This document shows positions 45,133 through 53,812 of a stretch of DNA of 64,000 nt, one piece after another. Within the stretch, counting starts at the first letter, position 1. Each line of letters begins with the position of its first letter. Made by a program: the position numbers and the translations under genes. The stretch lies in the NCBI GenBank assembly GCA_033765235.1, contig JANRIG010000011.1, positions 1-64,000 of the forward strand. The letters run 5' to 3'. Source of the stretch: JANRIG01 sp033765235. GTDB taxonomy: Bacteria; Bacteroidota; Bacteroidia; Cytophagales; UBA9547. A model generated the notes under the pieces. That model worked only from the letters and a program-made list of their open reading frames with translations. It did not search any database and had not been told where the DNA came from.

Positions 45133-46944
45133 TTATGTATGTACGGCTACGCCGCGTGTGAGGGTTTCTTGGGTGGCTAAGAGCTCTTCCATATTTTGGC
45201 GCATCTCTTCTTCTTGTGCTCTGAGCTGCTCTGTGAGTTGGGTGGTTTCGTCCAGCAGTTTTTTGGTTTTTTCATTCATATGGTTGTTTTTCAAGAAAGA
45301 TCCTATGGCTTCTGCTAACTCTTGCAAGAAAGACAATTTATAAGGTTCTATCTCTTTGAGTGCTGACAGCTCCAGTAGCCCATGTACTTGCAGATTTGCC
45401 ATGAGTGGTATCACTACTACGCAGGTAGGTTGCATCTGTCCCAGTCCCGACTTTATATATGCATAGTTTTTGGGTACATCTGTGATGAAAATCATTTCTT
45501 TATCGTTCCATGCCTCTCCTGTGAGCCCTTCGCCTTTGCTCACATTCATGTATATGTATTTTTTGCGGTCATATGCATAGCATGATTTCATTTCCATGTG
45601 CTCTTCGTTTTCGCTGAGTTCATAAAGTGCTCCTTGCAATGCTCCTGTATATTTTACCACATTGCAAAGCAACTCATCATAAACGCTATGTGCCTCAGTA
45701 TAATCATTTTTTCTGAATATTTGGGCAAATTTTGCCATGCCTTCATTGTGCCAATAGCGCTTCTTTTCTTCATCATCTATCTCATTCAATTGGCTTATTA
45801 TTTTGTTGAGCGTAATGTTTACCTCATCTTTTTCATTGAATATTGGCAACGCTTCTTTGTGTTTGCGGGTAGATATATCTTGTATCATATCCATGATGGT
45901 GAGTATCTTATAGGATATCATATCAAATCCTAATACTATGTTTTTCAAAATTTTATTTTTTCTTAAATCATTTAAGTCTTGTTCATTGTTTATGTTGCCT
46001 TCGGATATATTTTGAGCTATGGTTTGCAATCTTGCCACAGGTTTGGATATATTTCTTACAAAATACACTGCAGATAGTATCACAGCACCTGCCAGTAGTA
46101 CAAACATGCCTGCCAGCCACATCATGATATATTGGGTATTGGCAAGTGACCGGCGGTACAGGTTTTTAGAAATTGTATCAATACTTGATTCAAACTTGTG
46201 CATGTCTGTACTGAGCTTGCCTCTGAGCCCGGTTTCAGATGTTAAACCTATCTTGGTATGCAACAGCACCATATCATTAAAGCCTGCTTTGTAAGCAGTG
46301 AGTGCTGTAAGTAGTGAGTCATTGGTTTTGCTTTGAATATTTGAGGTTTCAATGATGGCATAAAATTTAAGAGCTTCATTGTTGAATTTTTCTACATATC
46401 CCATATCGCTGCGGAGCAAAAAGTCTTTTTCATGTCTCCGTAGCATAAGCAGTGAAGCCATATGCTCAGTAGCTGTATGCTTTTCAATATAGTGTATTTG
46501 TGCTCTCATTTTTCCTTCCAACCCTTTGTCTTTGAAGCCTTTGAGGTGATACAACTGTGCCATTTCAGAAAACGTGGATTTAATATTTTGTATTTCAGAA
46601 TATGTATCTGAAGATATAATATTGCGGTTGTCTATGGTATAATTTTCATTTTCTATCAACTTAAGTGCTTTTGTAGCACTGTCTATATTATTGTAAAAAG
46701 ATTTATAATAAGAGTTGGTGCCTGTATTCACAAACTCTCCGTCTGCATATACATTATTTAAGAAATACTGTTGAGCTATTTGTGCCTTATTCACATACAA
46801 TTTCACAGTTTCAATGCTGTGATTTATAACACTAAAATATTTTATTTTATATACCGAAAAACATACTAATATGCCGGATAGTAATATGATAGCTGCAGCT
46901 ACAGATGAAATTACATATATACGATTCGAAATAGAGTCTTGCAT
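45133..46944 (-). CDS. HAMP-GAF sensor protein lacking an output domain
   Basis: The 603-aa protein has a helix near residues 10-30, a large extracytoplasmic helical sensor domain (about 31-275, with the HBM-like motif LRRHEKDFLLR), a second helix (about 273-297), a HAMP domain (VRNISKPVARLQTIAQNISE and on), a GAF domain (about 410-555, GEGLTGEAWNDKEMIFITDV) and a C-terminal coiled coil (EQLRAQEEEMRQNMEELLATQ). Coiled coils of this type normally lead into a PAS or kinase domain; here the protein ends RGVAVHT. Output therefore depends on a partner or on a truncated form. Confidence 0.82.
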   Translation of the reverse strand: MQDSISNRIYVISSVAAAIILLSGILVCFSVYKIKYFSVINHSIETVKLYVNKAQIAQQYFLNNVYADGEFVNTGTNSYYKSFYNNIDSATKALKLIENENYTIDNRNIISSDTYSEIQNIKSTFSEMAQLYHLKGFKDKGLEGKMRAQIHYIEKHTATEHMASLLMLRRHEKDFLLRSDMGYVEKFNNEALKFYAIIETSNIQSKTNDSLLTALTAYKAGFNDMVLLHTKIGLTSETGLRGKLSTDMHKFESSIDTISKNLYRRSLANTQYIMMWLAGMFVLLAGAVILSAVYFVRNISKPVARLQTIAQNISEGNINNEQDLNDLRKNKILKNIVLGFDMISYKILTIMDMIQDISTRKHKEALPIFNEKDEVNITLNKIISQLNEIDDEEKKRYWHNEGMAKFAQIFRKNDYTEAHSVYDELLCNVVKYTGALQGALYELSENEEHMEMKSCYAYDRKKYIYMNVSKGEGLTGEAWNDKEMIFITDVPKNYAYIKSGLGQMQPTCVVVIPLMANLQVHGLLELSALKEIEPYKLSFLQELAEAIGSFLKNNHMNEKTKKLLDETTQLTEQLRAQEEEMRQNMEELLATQETLTRGVAVHT

Positions 46945-47273
46945 CTTGCATAAAGTGGGATATAATGTGAAAATAAGATATTATATACGCTTAATATTAA
47001 CAAAATGTTAACTTTTTGTTAAATTATTATAAACAATAACATAAATACGGCTTAAATGGCACAAAAAAAGATTTTATAAAAAGTATAATTTTTATAAATA
47101 ACGTCATAAAAATAGATTAAATACAATATATTGCTTACATGTACTATGGCTTTACATTTACACATGCACAATTTGCCTATGACTTTTCTCAAAAGTGTAC
47201 AATCACATATTTTTTTTTTTTATTTTTTATCCAAAATATTAATCTAAAATTTGCTGTTCTATTAATTCTCCCT
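46945..47273. other. Divergent intergenic region between the HAMP-GAF gene and purH
   Basis: About 330 very AT-rich bases, including a 14-T run near 47210-47223, separate two divergent genes and must contain both promoters. I find no full consensus match and no small gene. A longer purH frame from 47139 reads through this region but has no family similarity. Confidence 0.5.
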
Positions 47274-48815
47274 ATGCAAAAAAAGATAACCTCCGCGCTC
47301 ATATCTGTATATTTCAAAGATGGACTTGAACCCATAGTGAAACTTCTTCACTCACTCAATATCAAAATATACAGTACAGGTGGTACTCAAAAATTCATAC
47401 ATGACCTGGGCATAAATGTGACAGCCGTTGAAGATGTGACTGCGTATCCATCCATATTTGGCGGGCGTGTGAAAACATTGCATCCTAAAGTATTTGGAGG
47501 TATACTGTACCGTAGGCAGCATGCAAGTGATATAGCAGAAGCATCCCAATACCAAATACCTGCCATTGACCTAGTCATTGTAGATTTATACCCGTTTGAA
47601 TCTACTGTGGCAAGTGGTGCCCCCGAAGAAGATATTATAGAAAAGATAGATATAGGTGGAGTATCACTTATACGTGCTGCTGCCAAAAACCATCATGATA
47701 CCGTAGTCATATCATCTATCGCGCAATATGCAATGCTGCACGATATACTAAAAAACCAAAACGGTGAAACTAGTATGGCACAAAGACGCACCTTGGCTGC
47801 CATGGCATTTGACACTACCTCGCACTATGATGCCCAAATATTCAAATATTTCAATCAATTAGAAGGTATAAATACCTTTAAAGAGAGCATAAATGCCACC
47901 AAACCTCTCAGATATGGCGAAAATCCTCATCAAAAAGGAATATATTTTGGGCATTTGGACCAAATGTTTGATGTGCTCAACGGCAAAGAACTGTCATACA
48001 ACAATTTGGTAGATGTAGATGCATGTGTGAAGTTGATAGATGAGTTTGAACCTGAACTAATAAATGAGGGCAAAACTACGTTTTGCATCATCAAGCATAC
48101 CAATGCCTGTGGTGTAGCCACAGCAGACAGCAATACAAAGGCATACCTCAAAGCACTGTCATGCGACCCTGTATCGGCATTTGGAGGGGTGATTATTTGC
48201 AATACAAAAGTGAATAAAGACACCGCCACAGAGCTCTCAAAGCTATTTTTTGAAGTGCTCATAGCACCTGACTATGATACTGATGCACTCACGCTGCTTA
48301 CTGAGAAAAAAAACCGCATCATACTCAAGCGCAAACCTACCCCTACTGTAAACTATGAATACAAAACATTGCTCAACGGGGTGATATGGCAAGACAAGGA
48401 TATGAGTATGGAAGATGATAAAATGTGGAATGTAGTGACCCACAAAAAGCCTACCAAACCTGAAGCTAAAGCACTATTATTTGCAAATAAAATAGTGAAA
48501 CACACCAAGTCAAATACCATTGTATTGGCTAAGCCGGATATATTATTGACATCAGGAGTAGGGCAGACCTCGCGAGTAGATGCACTGAAGCAAGCCATAG
48601 AAAAGGCTCATGCTTTTGGATTTGACCTCAATGGATGTGTAATGGCATCTGATGCATTTTTTCCGTTTCCTGATTGTGTGCAGATAGCACATGAAGCCGG
48701 GGCTACTGCAGTACTGCAACCCGGAGGCTCTGTAAAAGATAAAGAATCTATTGACTATTGCGATGCGCACGGTATGAGTATGGTATTCACGGGAGTGCGA
48801 CATTTCAAACATTAA
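47274..48815 (+). CDS. purH: Bifunctional AICAR formyltransferase/IMP cyclohydrolase
   Basis: Carries out the last two steps of IMP synthesis. The 513-aa protein has the N-terminal MGS-like IMP cyclohydrolase domain (ALISVYFKDGLEPIV, YSTGGTQKFI, TLHPKVFGGILYRR, DLVIVDLYPFE) and the C-terminal AICARFT domain (LRYGENPHQKGIYF, IKHTNACGVA, DPVSAFGGVI and ASDAFFPFPD near the end, followed by QPGGSVKD and FTGVRHFKH). The start at 47274 (MQKKITSALISVYF) is at the family position. It ends 6 bases from the convergent thioredoxin gene. Confidence 0.97.
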   Translation: MQKKITSALISVYFKDGLEPIVKLLHSLNIKIYSTGGTQKFIHDLGINVTAVEDVTAYPSIFGGRVKTLHPKVFGGILYRRQHASDIAEASQYQIPAIDLVIVDLYPFESTVASGAPEEDIIEKIDIGGVSLIRAAAKNHHDTVVISSIAQYAMLHDILKNQNGETSMAQRRTLAAMAFDTTSHYDAQIFKYFNQLEGINTFKESINATKPLRYGENPHQKGIYFGHLDQMFDVLNGKELSYNNLVDVDACVKLIDEFEPELINEGKTTFCIIKHTNACGVATADSNTKAYLKALSCDPVSAFGGVIICNTKVNKDTATELSKLFFEVLIAPDYDTDALTLLTEKKNRIILKRKPTPTVNYEYKTLLNGVIWQDKDMSMEDDKMWNVVTHKKPTKPEAKALLFANKIVKHTKSNTIVLAKPDILLTSGVGQTSRVDALKQAIEKAHAFGFDLNGCVMASDAFFPFPDCVQIAHEAGATAVLQPGGSVKDKESIDYCDAHGMSMVFTGVRHFKH

Positions 48816-48821
48816 AAAAAG

Positions 48822-50261
48822 CTAGTTGCCTTTTTTGCGTGCCTCTATCATTTTGCCGTAATTTTCAAAAAATTCGGCTAATTGCTCCACTCCGAGTCTT
48901 TTGGCTATAATCTTTTTATTTTGGTCCAGCACGTACATTACAGGCGTGCTGTATACATCGTATATTTTTCTAAAATTAGTCTCATTTCTCGGGTCGTATA
49001 CATTGGTAAATGTGAGCTTGTTTGATTTTATAAAATTTTTGAGTGGGTCTATTTCCACCGAGGTGCATACAGCGTACACCTCAAAATCATGCTTTGCTTT
49101 GTCTTGTACATACAGGTCGCGCAGTTTGGGCATTTCTTTTTGGCAATGCCCGCAGTTGGGGTCCCAAAATATGAGTACAGTGTATTTTGTCTTGAACGAT
49201 GTAAAAGACTTGTATTTGCCTGCTGTATCGGGCATAGATAGCACAGGTGCATAGTTATTTAGCAGCAGCAGCCTCAGTGTATTGTAGCGGTCGCGTATTT
49301 TGGTTTCTATGTCATCATTTATCCAATAAGCTTTGCCTGCAAGGTAGTATTTCTCTGCCATGTGTACAAACACAGCATCCATACCCATAATGTTAGAGGT
49401 CTCGTACTGGTTGGTAATGTACCAAATGATGTATTTAAAAATTTCACTTTTTTCATTTTTTACTTTTGGGATAAGTATATCTGCCTCTTTATTAATACTG
49501 TCTGGTATTTGGAGTATCATATTTTTTATGTATCGCTCCAGTTTTTGGTGAAATATGGGGGTGCGTATCAGTCTATCGTCGTTGAGGTCTATATTGTCCC
49601 AATAGTGTTCTTTATAGTATCTGTATGGGAATGTAGAGTCAGGTCTTCCGTTTGGCAACTTAGGGGTAGCAGGTATCTCAGGGTCTGACATGGCTCTGAA
49701 TACTTTGGTAATAAGGCGGTCAGGATTGTTTTTGATAAAATTTTTGCGGTATTCAAATATTTCTTTTTCAAGGGCTATCACTTCTTCTCTCAATTTTTTG
49801 CCCGCTACCGTATCTTTTTTATTGATACTATCATACATTTTGCGCTGACTCTCTGCGCGTGCACCTTTTTCAACAATAAATTTTAGATACTCATAAAACA
49901 CCTGATTTTCTACTGAGCCTGTCACTTTCATATTGCGGGTGTAGTCTGTAGTGTTTGTCTCCATGGTAAATGATTGCTCATCCACTATGGTTTCAAAATA
50001 TTGCTTACCCGGCAGCACTACTAAATATATACCTGGATCCAACTTATTTTTACCTTCAAATACAAATTTACCTTCCTTGCCTACTATGGCTGTGTCTTTG
50101 AGGTACTGCTTATCTCCGTAATAATTTGCCAAAAACACGGTGTCTTTTTCTTTGAGCCCTGTCACTTTGTACTTGAGCGAATAAGCAGGTTTTATATCAG
50201 CATATTTGAATGCACAAATTACTGTTAAGGAAAACATGATAAGCGTATGTATTTTTTTCAT
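48822..50261 (-). CDS. Thioredoxin-like protein with DUF4369 and DUF5106-like domains
   Basis: Periplasmic thiol-disulphide protein of the TlpA/ResA type. The 479-aa protein has a signal peptide (1-18), an N-terminal DUF4369-like beta domain (about 30-120, TVFLANYYGDKQYLKDTAIV), a middle helical region (about 130-330) and a C-terminal thioredoxin domain with the active site CGHC (370-373, in FWDPNCGHCQKEMPKLRDLY) and a cis-Pro loop YSTPVMYVLD. Related proteins take part in redox-linked folding or cytochrome maturation in Bacteroidota. Only 6 bases separate it from purH on the opposite strand. Confidence 0.88.
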   Translation of the reverse strand: MKKIHTLIMFSLTVICAFKYADIKPAYSLKYKVTGLKEKDTVFLANYYGDKQYLKDTAIVGKEGKFVFEGKNKLDPGIYLVVLPGKQYFETIVDEQSFTMETNTTDYTRNMKVTGSVENQVFYEYLKFIVEKGARAESQRKMYDSINKKDTVAGKKLREEVIALEKEIFEYRKNFIKNNPDRLITKVFRAMSDPEIPATPKLPNGRPDSTFPYRYYKEHYWDNIDLNDDRLIRTPIFHQKLERYIKNMILQIPDSINKEADILIPKVKNEKSEIFKYIIWYITNQYETSNIMGMDAVFVHMAEKYYLAGKAYWINDDIETKIRDRYNTLRLLLLNNYAPVLSMPDTAGKYKSFTSFKTKYTVLIFWDPNCGHCQKEMPKLRDLYVQDKAKHDFEVYAVCTSVEIDPLKNFIKSNKLTFTNVYDPRNETNFRKIYDVYSTPVMYVLDQNKKIIAKRLGVEQLAEFFENYGKMIEARKKGN

Positions 50262-50464
50262 ATATAGATTAATAACTATGTATTATGATTTGCAAAATAA
50301 TTTTAATTAACGTTAATATACAAATAATATGCCAAATGTGATGAATATAAATGTGAATACACAAAAAATGGCATAGTAATTGGGCTTTTTTATATGAAGT
50401 GATAATCATCAAAAGCTTAAGGTGCAAAGCCACGGCAATTCCCACACGATGTAATATCCAAAAT

Positions 50465-51193
50465 TTATTTCATTACTTCCCAATTTCTCAATGGTGCTAA
50501 CCATGCCATCTCTATATGGGTGGAATAGGCAGGCAAAGGGCTTATGAGTGTACGGCTTTTGCCAAAAATAGTATTTGATATTGAGCCATGCGAGGTGAGT
50601 CGGGTAAATATTTTGAAATCGTGCGGGTGTGTGCCTCGGGTATATTTGTCCCATATATCCCAATCGTTTTTCAAGGTTTGTAGTGAGCAGGCAAAGGTCA
50701 TAGTTGTAGAGTTGGTATGTTTCCAATGGGTAGATGCAGTGATAATGACTTTAGTATTTTCACCATTATTCTTCACCAATGGGTTGCCACCTTTTTGCAA
50801 AGGCAAATATTTATCAGGATGGTCATATAAGGTAATGTAGTCTGCTATGGCAAGTCCTTCGAGCAATATATTATTGGCATTGTGCCAATGCAAATAATCA
50901 TCTTCTACAAAATACACATTATCATTTAAGTCAAATTGTTGCAAGGCATATTGCGCCACCATGCGCCAAGATTGTGCTGAGCTGCCTTTGTTTGATAAGT
51001 GAATATTTACATTTTTATTTTTTAGCATTTGCAGCGTTTCGTCATTGCAGTTATCGGCAAATACATGCAAATTTTCGTGCCCGAATACATTCAAAAAATT
51101 ATCAAGACAGTGTGCTTTGGTAGCCCATGGCAATTTTTGTTTGGCATAGCCTCCATCTGATATTCTGTAAAGTATATGTAATAGGGGTGTCAT
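50465..51193 (-). CDS. Putative glycosyltransferase (GT-A-like)
   Basis: The 242-aa protein begins LLHILYRISDGGYAKQKL and has a VEDDYLH segment near residue 95 that looks like the acidic metal site of GT-A glycosyltransferases, and STHWKHTNSTTMTFAC near 155. I cannot name the family with confidence; a capsule- or polysaccharide-type enzyme is most plausible. Its ATG overlaps the stop of the ABC ATPase gene by one base (TAATG), so it is the last gene of a TolC-ATPase-glycosyltransferase operon. Confidence 0.6.
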   Translation of the reverse strand: MTPLLHILYRISDGGYAKQKLPWATKAHCLDNFLNVFGHENLHVFADNCNDETLQMLKNKNVNIHLSNKGSSAQSWRMVAQYALQQFDLNDNVYFVEDDYLHWHNANNILLEGLAIADYITLYDHPDKYLPLQKGGNPLVKNNGENTKVIITASTHWKHTNSTTMTFACSLQTLKNDWDIWDKYTRGTHPHDFKIFTRLTSHGSISNTIFGKSRTLISPLPAYSTHIEMAWLAPLRNWEVMK

Positions 51194-51867
51194 TATTGTA
51201 TGGTGGTGTTTTCTATAATGCCATCTTTTATTTTGATAATACGGTTGGTATGGGCTGCCACCTCAGCTTCGTGGGTCACTATGATGATAGTTTTGCCTTC
51301 CGCATTTATTTCTTTGAATAGCTGTATCACCTCTGACGATGTGGTGGAGTCCAGTGCGCCTGTGGGCTCGTCGGCAAGTATTAGCTTGGGGTTGGTAATG
51401 AGGGCTCTGGCTATGGCTACTCTTTGTTTTTGCCCGCCTGATAGCTCTCCGGGCAAGTGTGAGGCTCTGTCTTTGAGCCCTACACGGTCAAGATATTCAA
51501 GAGACTTTTTGTTACGTTCTTTGGTGCTATATCCCTGATAGTAAAGCGGAAGTGCTACATTTTCTACTGCATTTTTAAATGCCAGCAGGTTAAAAGATTG
51601 AAATACAAATCCTATAAACCTATTGCGATATTCGGCAGCTTTGGTTTGTGTCAAGTTTTTGATTAACGTATTATCCAAGGTATATGTACCTTGGTCATAG
51701 TCATCGAGTATGCCCAATATATTGAGTAGGGTAGATTTGCCCGAACCTGAAGCTCCCATGATAGATACCATTTCGCCTTGGGCAATGTGCATATTCACCC
51801 CTTTGAGCACATGCACTTTAGATTTGCCCATAGGGTAATATTTATGTACATCCTGCAGGTCTATCAT
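51193..51867 (-). CDS. ABC transporter ATPase, LolD/MacB type
   Basis: The 224-aa ATPase has the Walker A GASGSGKST, Q-loop FVFQSFNLL, signature LSGGQKQRVAIARAL and Walker B LILADEPTGALDS, followed by THEAEVAAHTNRIIKI. This is the family that powers LolCDE lipoprotein release and MacB-type efflux. Its ATG overlaps the TolC stop (ATGA) and its stop overlaps the glycosyltransferase ATG (TAATG). No permease or membrane-fusion protein gene is in the operon, so partners must be encoded elsewhere or lost. Confidence 0.93.
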   Translation of the reverse strand: MIDLQDVHKYYPMGKSKVHVLKGVNMHIAQGEMVSIMGASGSGKSTLLNILGILDDYDQGTYTLDNTLIKNLTQTKAAEYRNRFIGFVFQSFNLLAFKNAVENVALPLYYQGYSTKERNKKSLEYLDRVGLKDRASHLPGELSGGQKQRVAIARALITNPKLILADEPTGALDSTTSSEVIQLFKEINAEGKTIIIVTHEAEVAAHTNRIIKIKDGIIENTTIQ

Positions 51868-53198
51868 TCGTACAGTGGTTTTCCGTAGTAGAAATCGAGC
51901 ATTTTTTTTCTGAATGTTTTTTCATATTCTGCCTGTATCTTGTCTAGTTCTGCACGTAGGAGGTTATTTTTTTCGTTGATAAATTCAAAATTGCTCATAG
52001 TGCCGGCAGTGTATCTGCGTTCTGCAAAATCATAAGATAGTTTGCGAGAAGCCACTTGAATGCTTGAAGCATTGAGTTTTTTGTCTGCTGCGCGATAGTT
52101 GTTAAATGCATTTTCTATGTCTTGACGCAGTTGGTTTTTGGCTATTGCCTTATTATTGAGTGCAATATCTCTATTTATGGTGCTTCTTGATACATTTATT
52201 CTGGTTTGGTTCACATTATATATAGGTATGGATAGGTTGAGTGTGAAGTATGAGCTGGCAAAGTTTTCTAATTGGGCAAAAAATGGCACTTCTACAGAAG
52301 TGCCCGGTAGCTTAGTAAGGCTTGAGTATAAGGTGCTTATACCAGAGTTTAGGCTAAGTCTCGGATAAAATCCTGATTTGCTGCTTTTGATAGCATAGGT
52401 AGTAGCATGCAGTCTTAAGTCTGCGCTTAATATTTGGGGCATATTTTGACCTGCCTTTTCAAATATCTGCTGTGTATCAGCGGTATCTATAGGCACCTGT
52501 GACGAAATATTTGTAGTATCTACTTCAAAATCAGTAGTGTAAGGAACTATCATAAGTTGGGTGAGTTGGAGCTTGGCTGTATTTATTTGATTTTCTACTG
52601 TTATAAGTGATAGCTCTTCATTGGCAAGTTGGGCTTTGATTTGGGCTACGGTGGCCTCTGTAGCAGTACCTGATTGCCACATTTTTTCAGCCCTCTCTAT
52701 TTGGGTGCGTGTATTTTGTATCTGCACTTGCACAGATTTGTATTGTTCTTTATTCATTCTCAATTGCAAATATGCAGAGGCTACGCTCATACGGATGTCA
52801 TTTTTAGTTTTTTCCATATCATAAGTTGCAGCTGCATTGTTTAGCTTTTGCTGAGATATAGTATGGTTGAGGTTGTTGCCATTGAATAATACTAAAGAGG
52901 CATTAATGCCCAGATTATTACTTCTGTTGAACTCTGTGGTATAAGTATAGTCGATATAATTGAGGGAGCGCCCTACATTAAAACTTTGGCTTGCATTGGC
53001 AGATACGCTCGGCAGCCTATTGGCTTTGGCTAGTTCTATGGATTTTTCTGTGATTTTGGCATTGAGCTCAGAAGATTTGATACTGAGGTTGTTTTTTTCG
53101 GCTGTTTCTATACATTGCTTGAGGGTATAATAGGTGGGCTGTGCATGTATAGTTACAAGAGGAAAAGTAATAAATAAGACAAAAATTTTGAAACTCAT
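51864..53198 (-). CDS. TolC-family outer-membrane efflux protein
   Basis: TolC proteins form the outer-membrane exit duct of tripartite efflux systems or type I secretion. The 444-aa protein has a signal peptide (about 1-20), the repeated OEP pattern (ALKQC-like LKQCIETAEKNNLSIKSSEL at the start, NVGRSLNYIDYTYTTEF and later NLSIPIYNVNQTRINVSRS) and long helices rich in Gln, Asn and Ala. Length is normal. The start at 53198 is chosen over 53216 because it opens the signal peptide. Confidence 0.93.
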   Translation of the reverse strand: MSFKIFVLFITFPLVTIHAQPTYYTLKQCIETAEKNNLSIKSSELNAKITEKSIELAKANRLPSVSANASQSFNVGRSLNYIDYTYTTEFNRSNNLGINASLVLFNGNNLNHTISQQKLNNAAATYDMEKTKNDIRMSVASAYLQLRMNKEQYKSVQVQIQNTRTQIERAEKMWQSGTATEATVAQIKAQLANEELSLITVENQINTAKLQLTQLMIVPYTTDFEVDTTNISSQVPIDTADTQQIFEKAGQNMPQILSADLRLHATTYAIKSSKSGFYPRLSLNSGISTLYSSLTKLPGTSVEVPFFAQLENFASSYFTLNLSIPIYNVNQTRINVSRSTINRDIALNNKAIAKNQLRQDIENAFNNYRAADKKLNASSIQVASRKLSYDFAERRYTAGTMSNFEFINEKNNLLRAELDKIQAEYEKTFRKKMLDFYYGKPLYE

Positions 53199-53452
53199 TT
53201 TTTTGACAAACGGCAAATTAATAAAATTATTGTAATATGAATAAAAAATACTTCAATGCTGCTTCAAGAGTCTATTGTGTAAGCTTATGTGACTATATTT
53301 CAAGGCTTCCAGCCTAAATGTAACCTTTTATTCACTCAAGCTGATGTACGAATGCATTTCAATATTAGGCCATGTATCCCTCAGCTGTTTATATATATAA
53401 ATAATGACAAAAAATGTTACCTATACCTTTCATATTCAGTTTTTTAAAGGGC

Positions 53453-53812
53453 TCATTTTTGCAATAATGCCAATTCACTTTTTTCTTTTGCTGTCATACC
53501 TGCCACTACCAAGTGGTATGATAGGTCAATAAAATCTTTGAGCAGTTTATCATTGCCTGCTTTGCATAATACAGTGTTCCAATGTTTTTTATTTTGATGG
53601 TAGCCGGGGTGCACCCAATCATACAGTTCTCTGAGTGCAATGGCATGTTCAGGGTCACACTTTACATTAAATTGCAGCTGAGTAGCATCTAATGGCAATA
53701 TTAAAAACATTTTAGTGCCTACTTTATATACCAATGTATTGTATCCAAAAGGCTCAGACTCTGTCACTCCCGGTTTTGCTAAGCAATAATCTCTAATATA
53801 TTCTGCTGTCAT
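53453..53812 (-). CDS. MmcQ/YjbR-family protein
   Basis: The 119-aa single-domain protein shows the YjbR signature: CLAKPGVTESEPFGYNTLVY near residue 10, FLILPLDATQLQFNVKCDPE and HPGYHQNKKHWNTV near 68, followed by LIDLSYHLV-like FIDLSYHLVVAG. The fold resembles double-wing CyaY-like DNA-binding proteins; function unknown. Its ATG overlaps the stop of the gliding-type protein gene by 4 bases (ATGA), so the two are translated together. Confidence 0.88.
   Translation of the reverse strand: MTAEYIRDYCLAKPGVTESEPFGYNTLVYKVGTKMFLILPLDATQLQFNVKCDPEHAIALRELYDWVHPGYHQNKKHWNTVLCKAGNDKLLKDFIDLSYHLVVAGMTAKEKSELALLQK

Noticed and set aside
47139..47273. N-terminal 45-residue extension of PurH
   Set aside because: The residues are hydrophobic and translated from a poly-T intergenic sequence; homologues start at the ATG at 47274.
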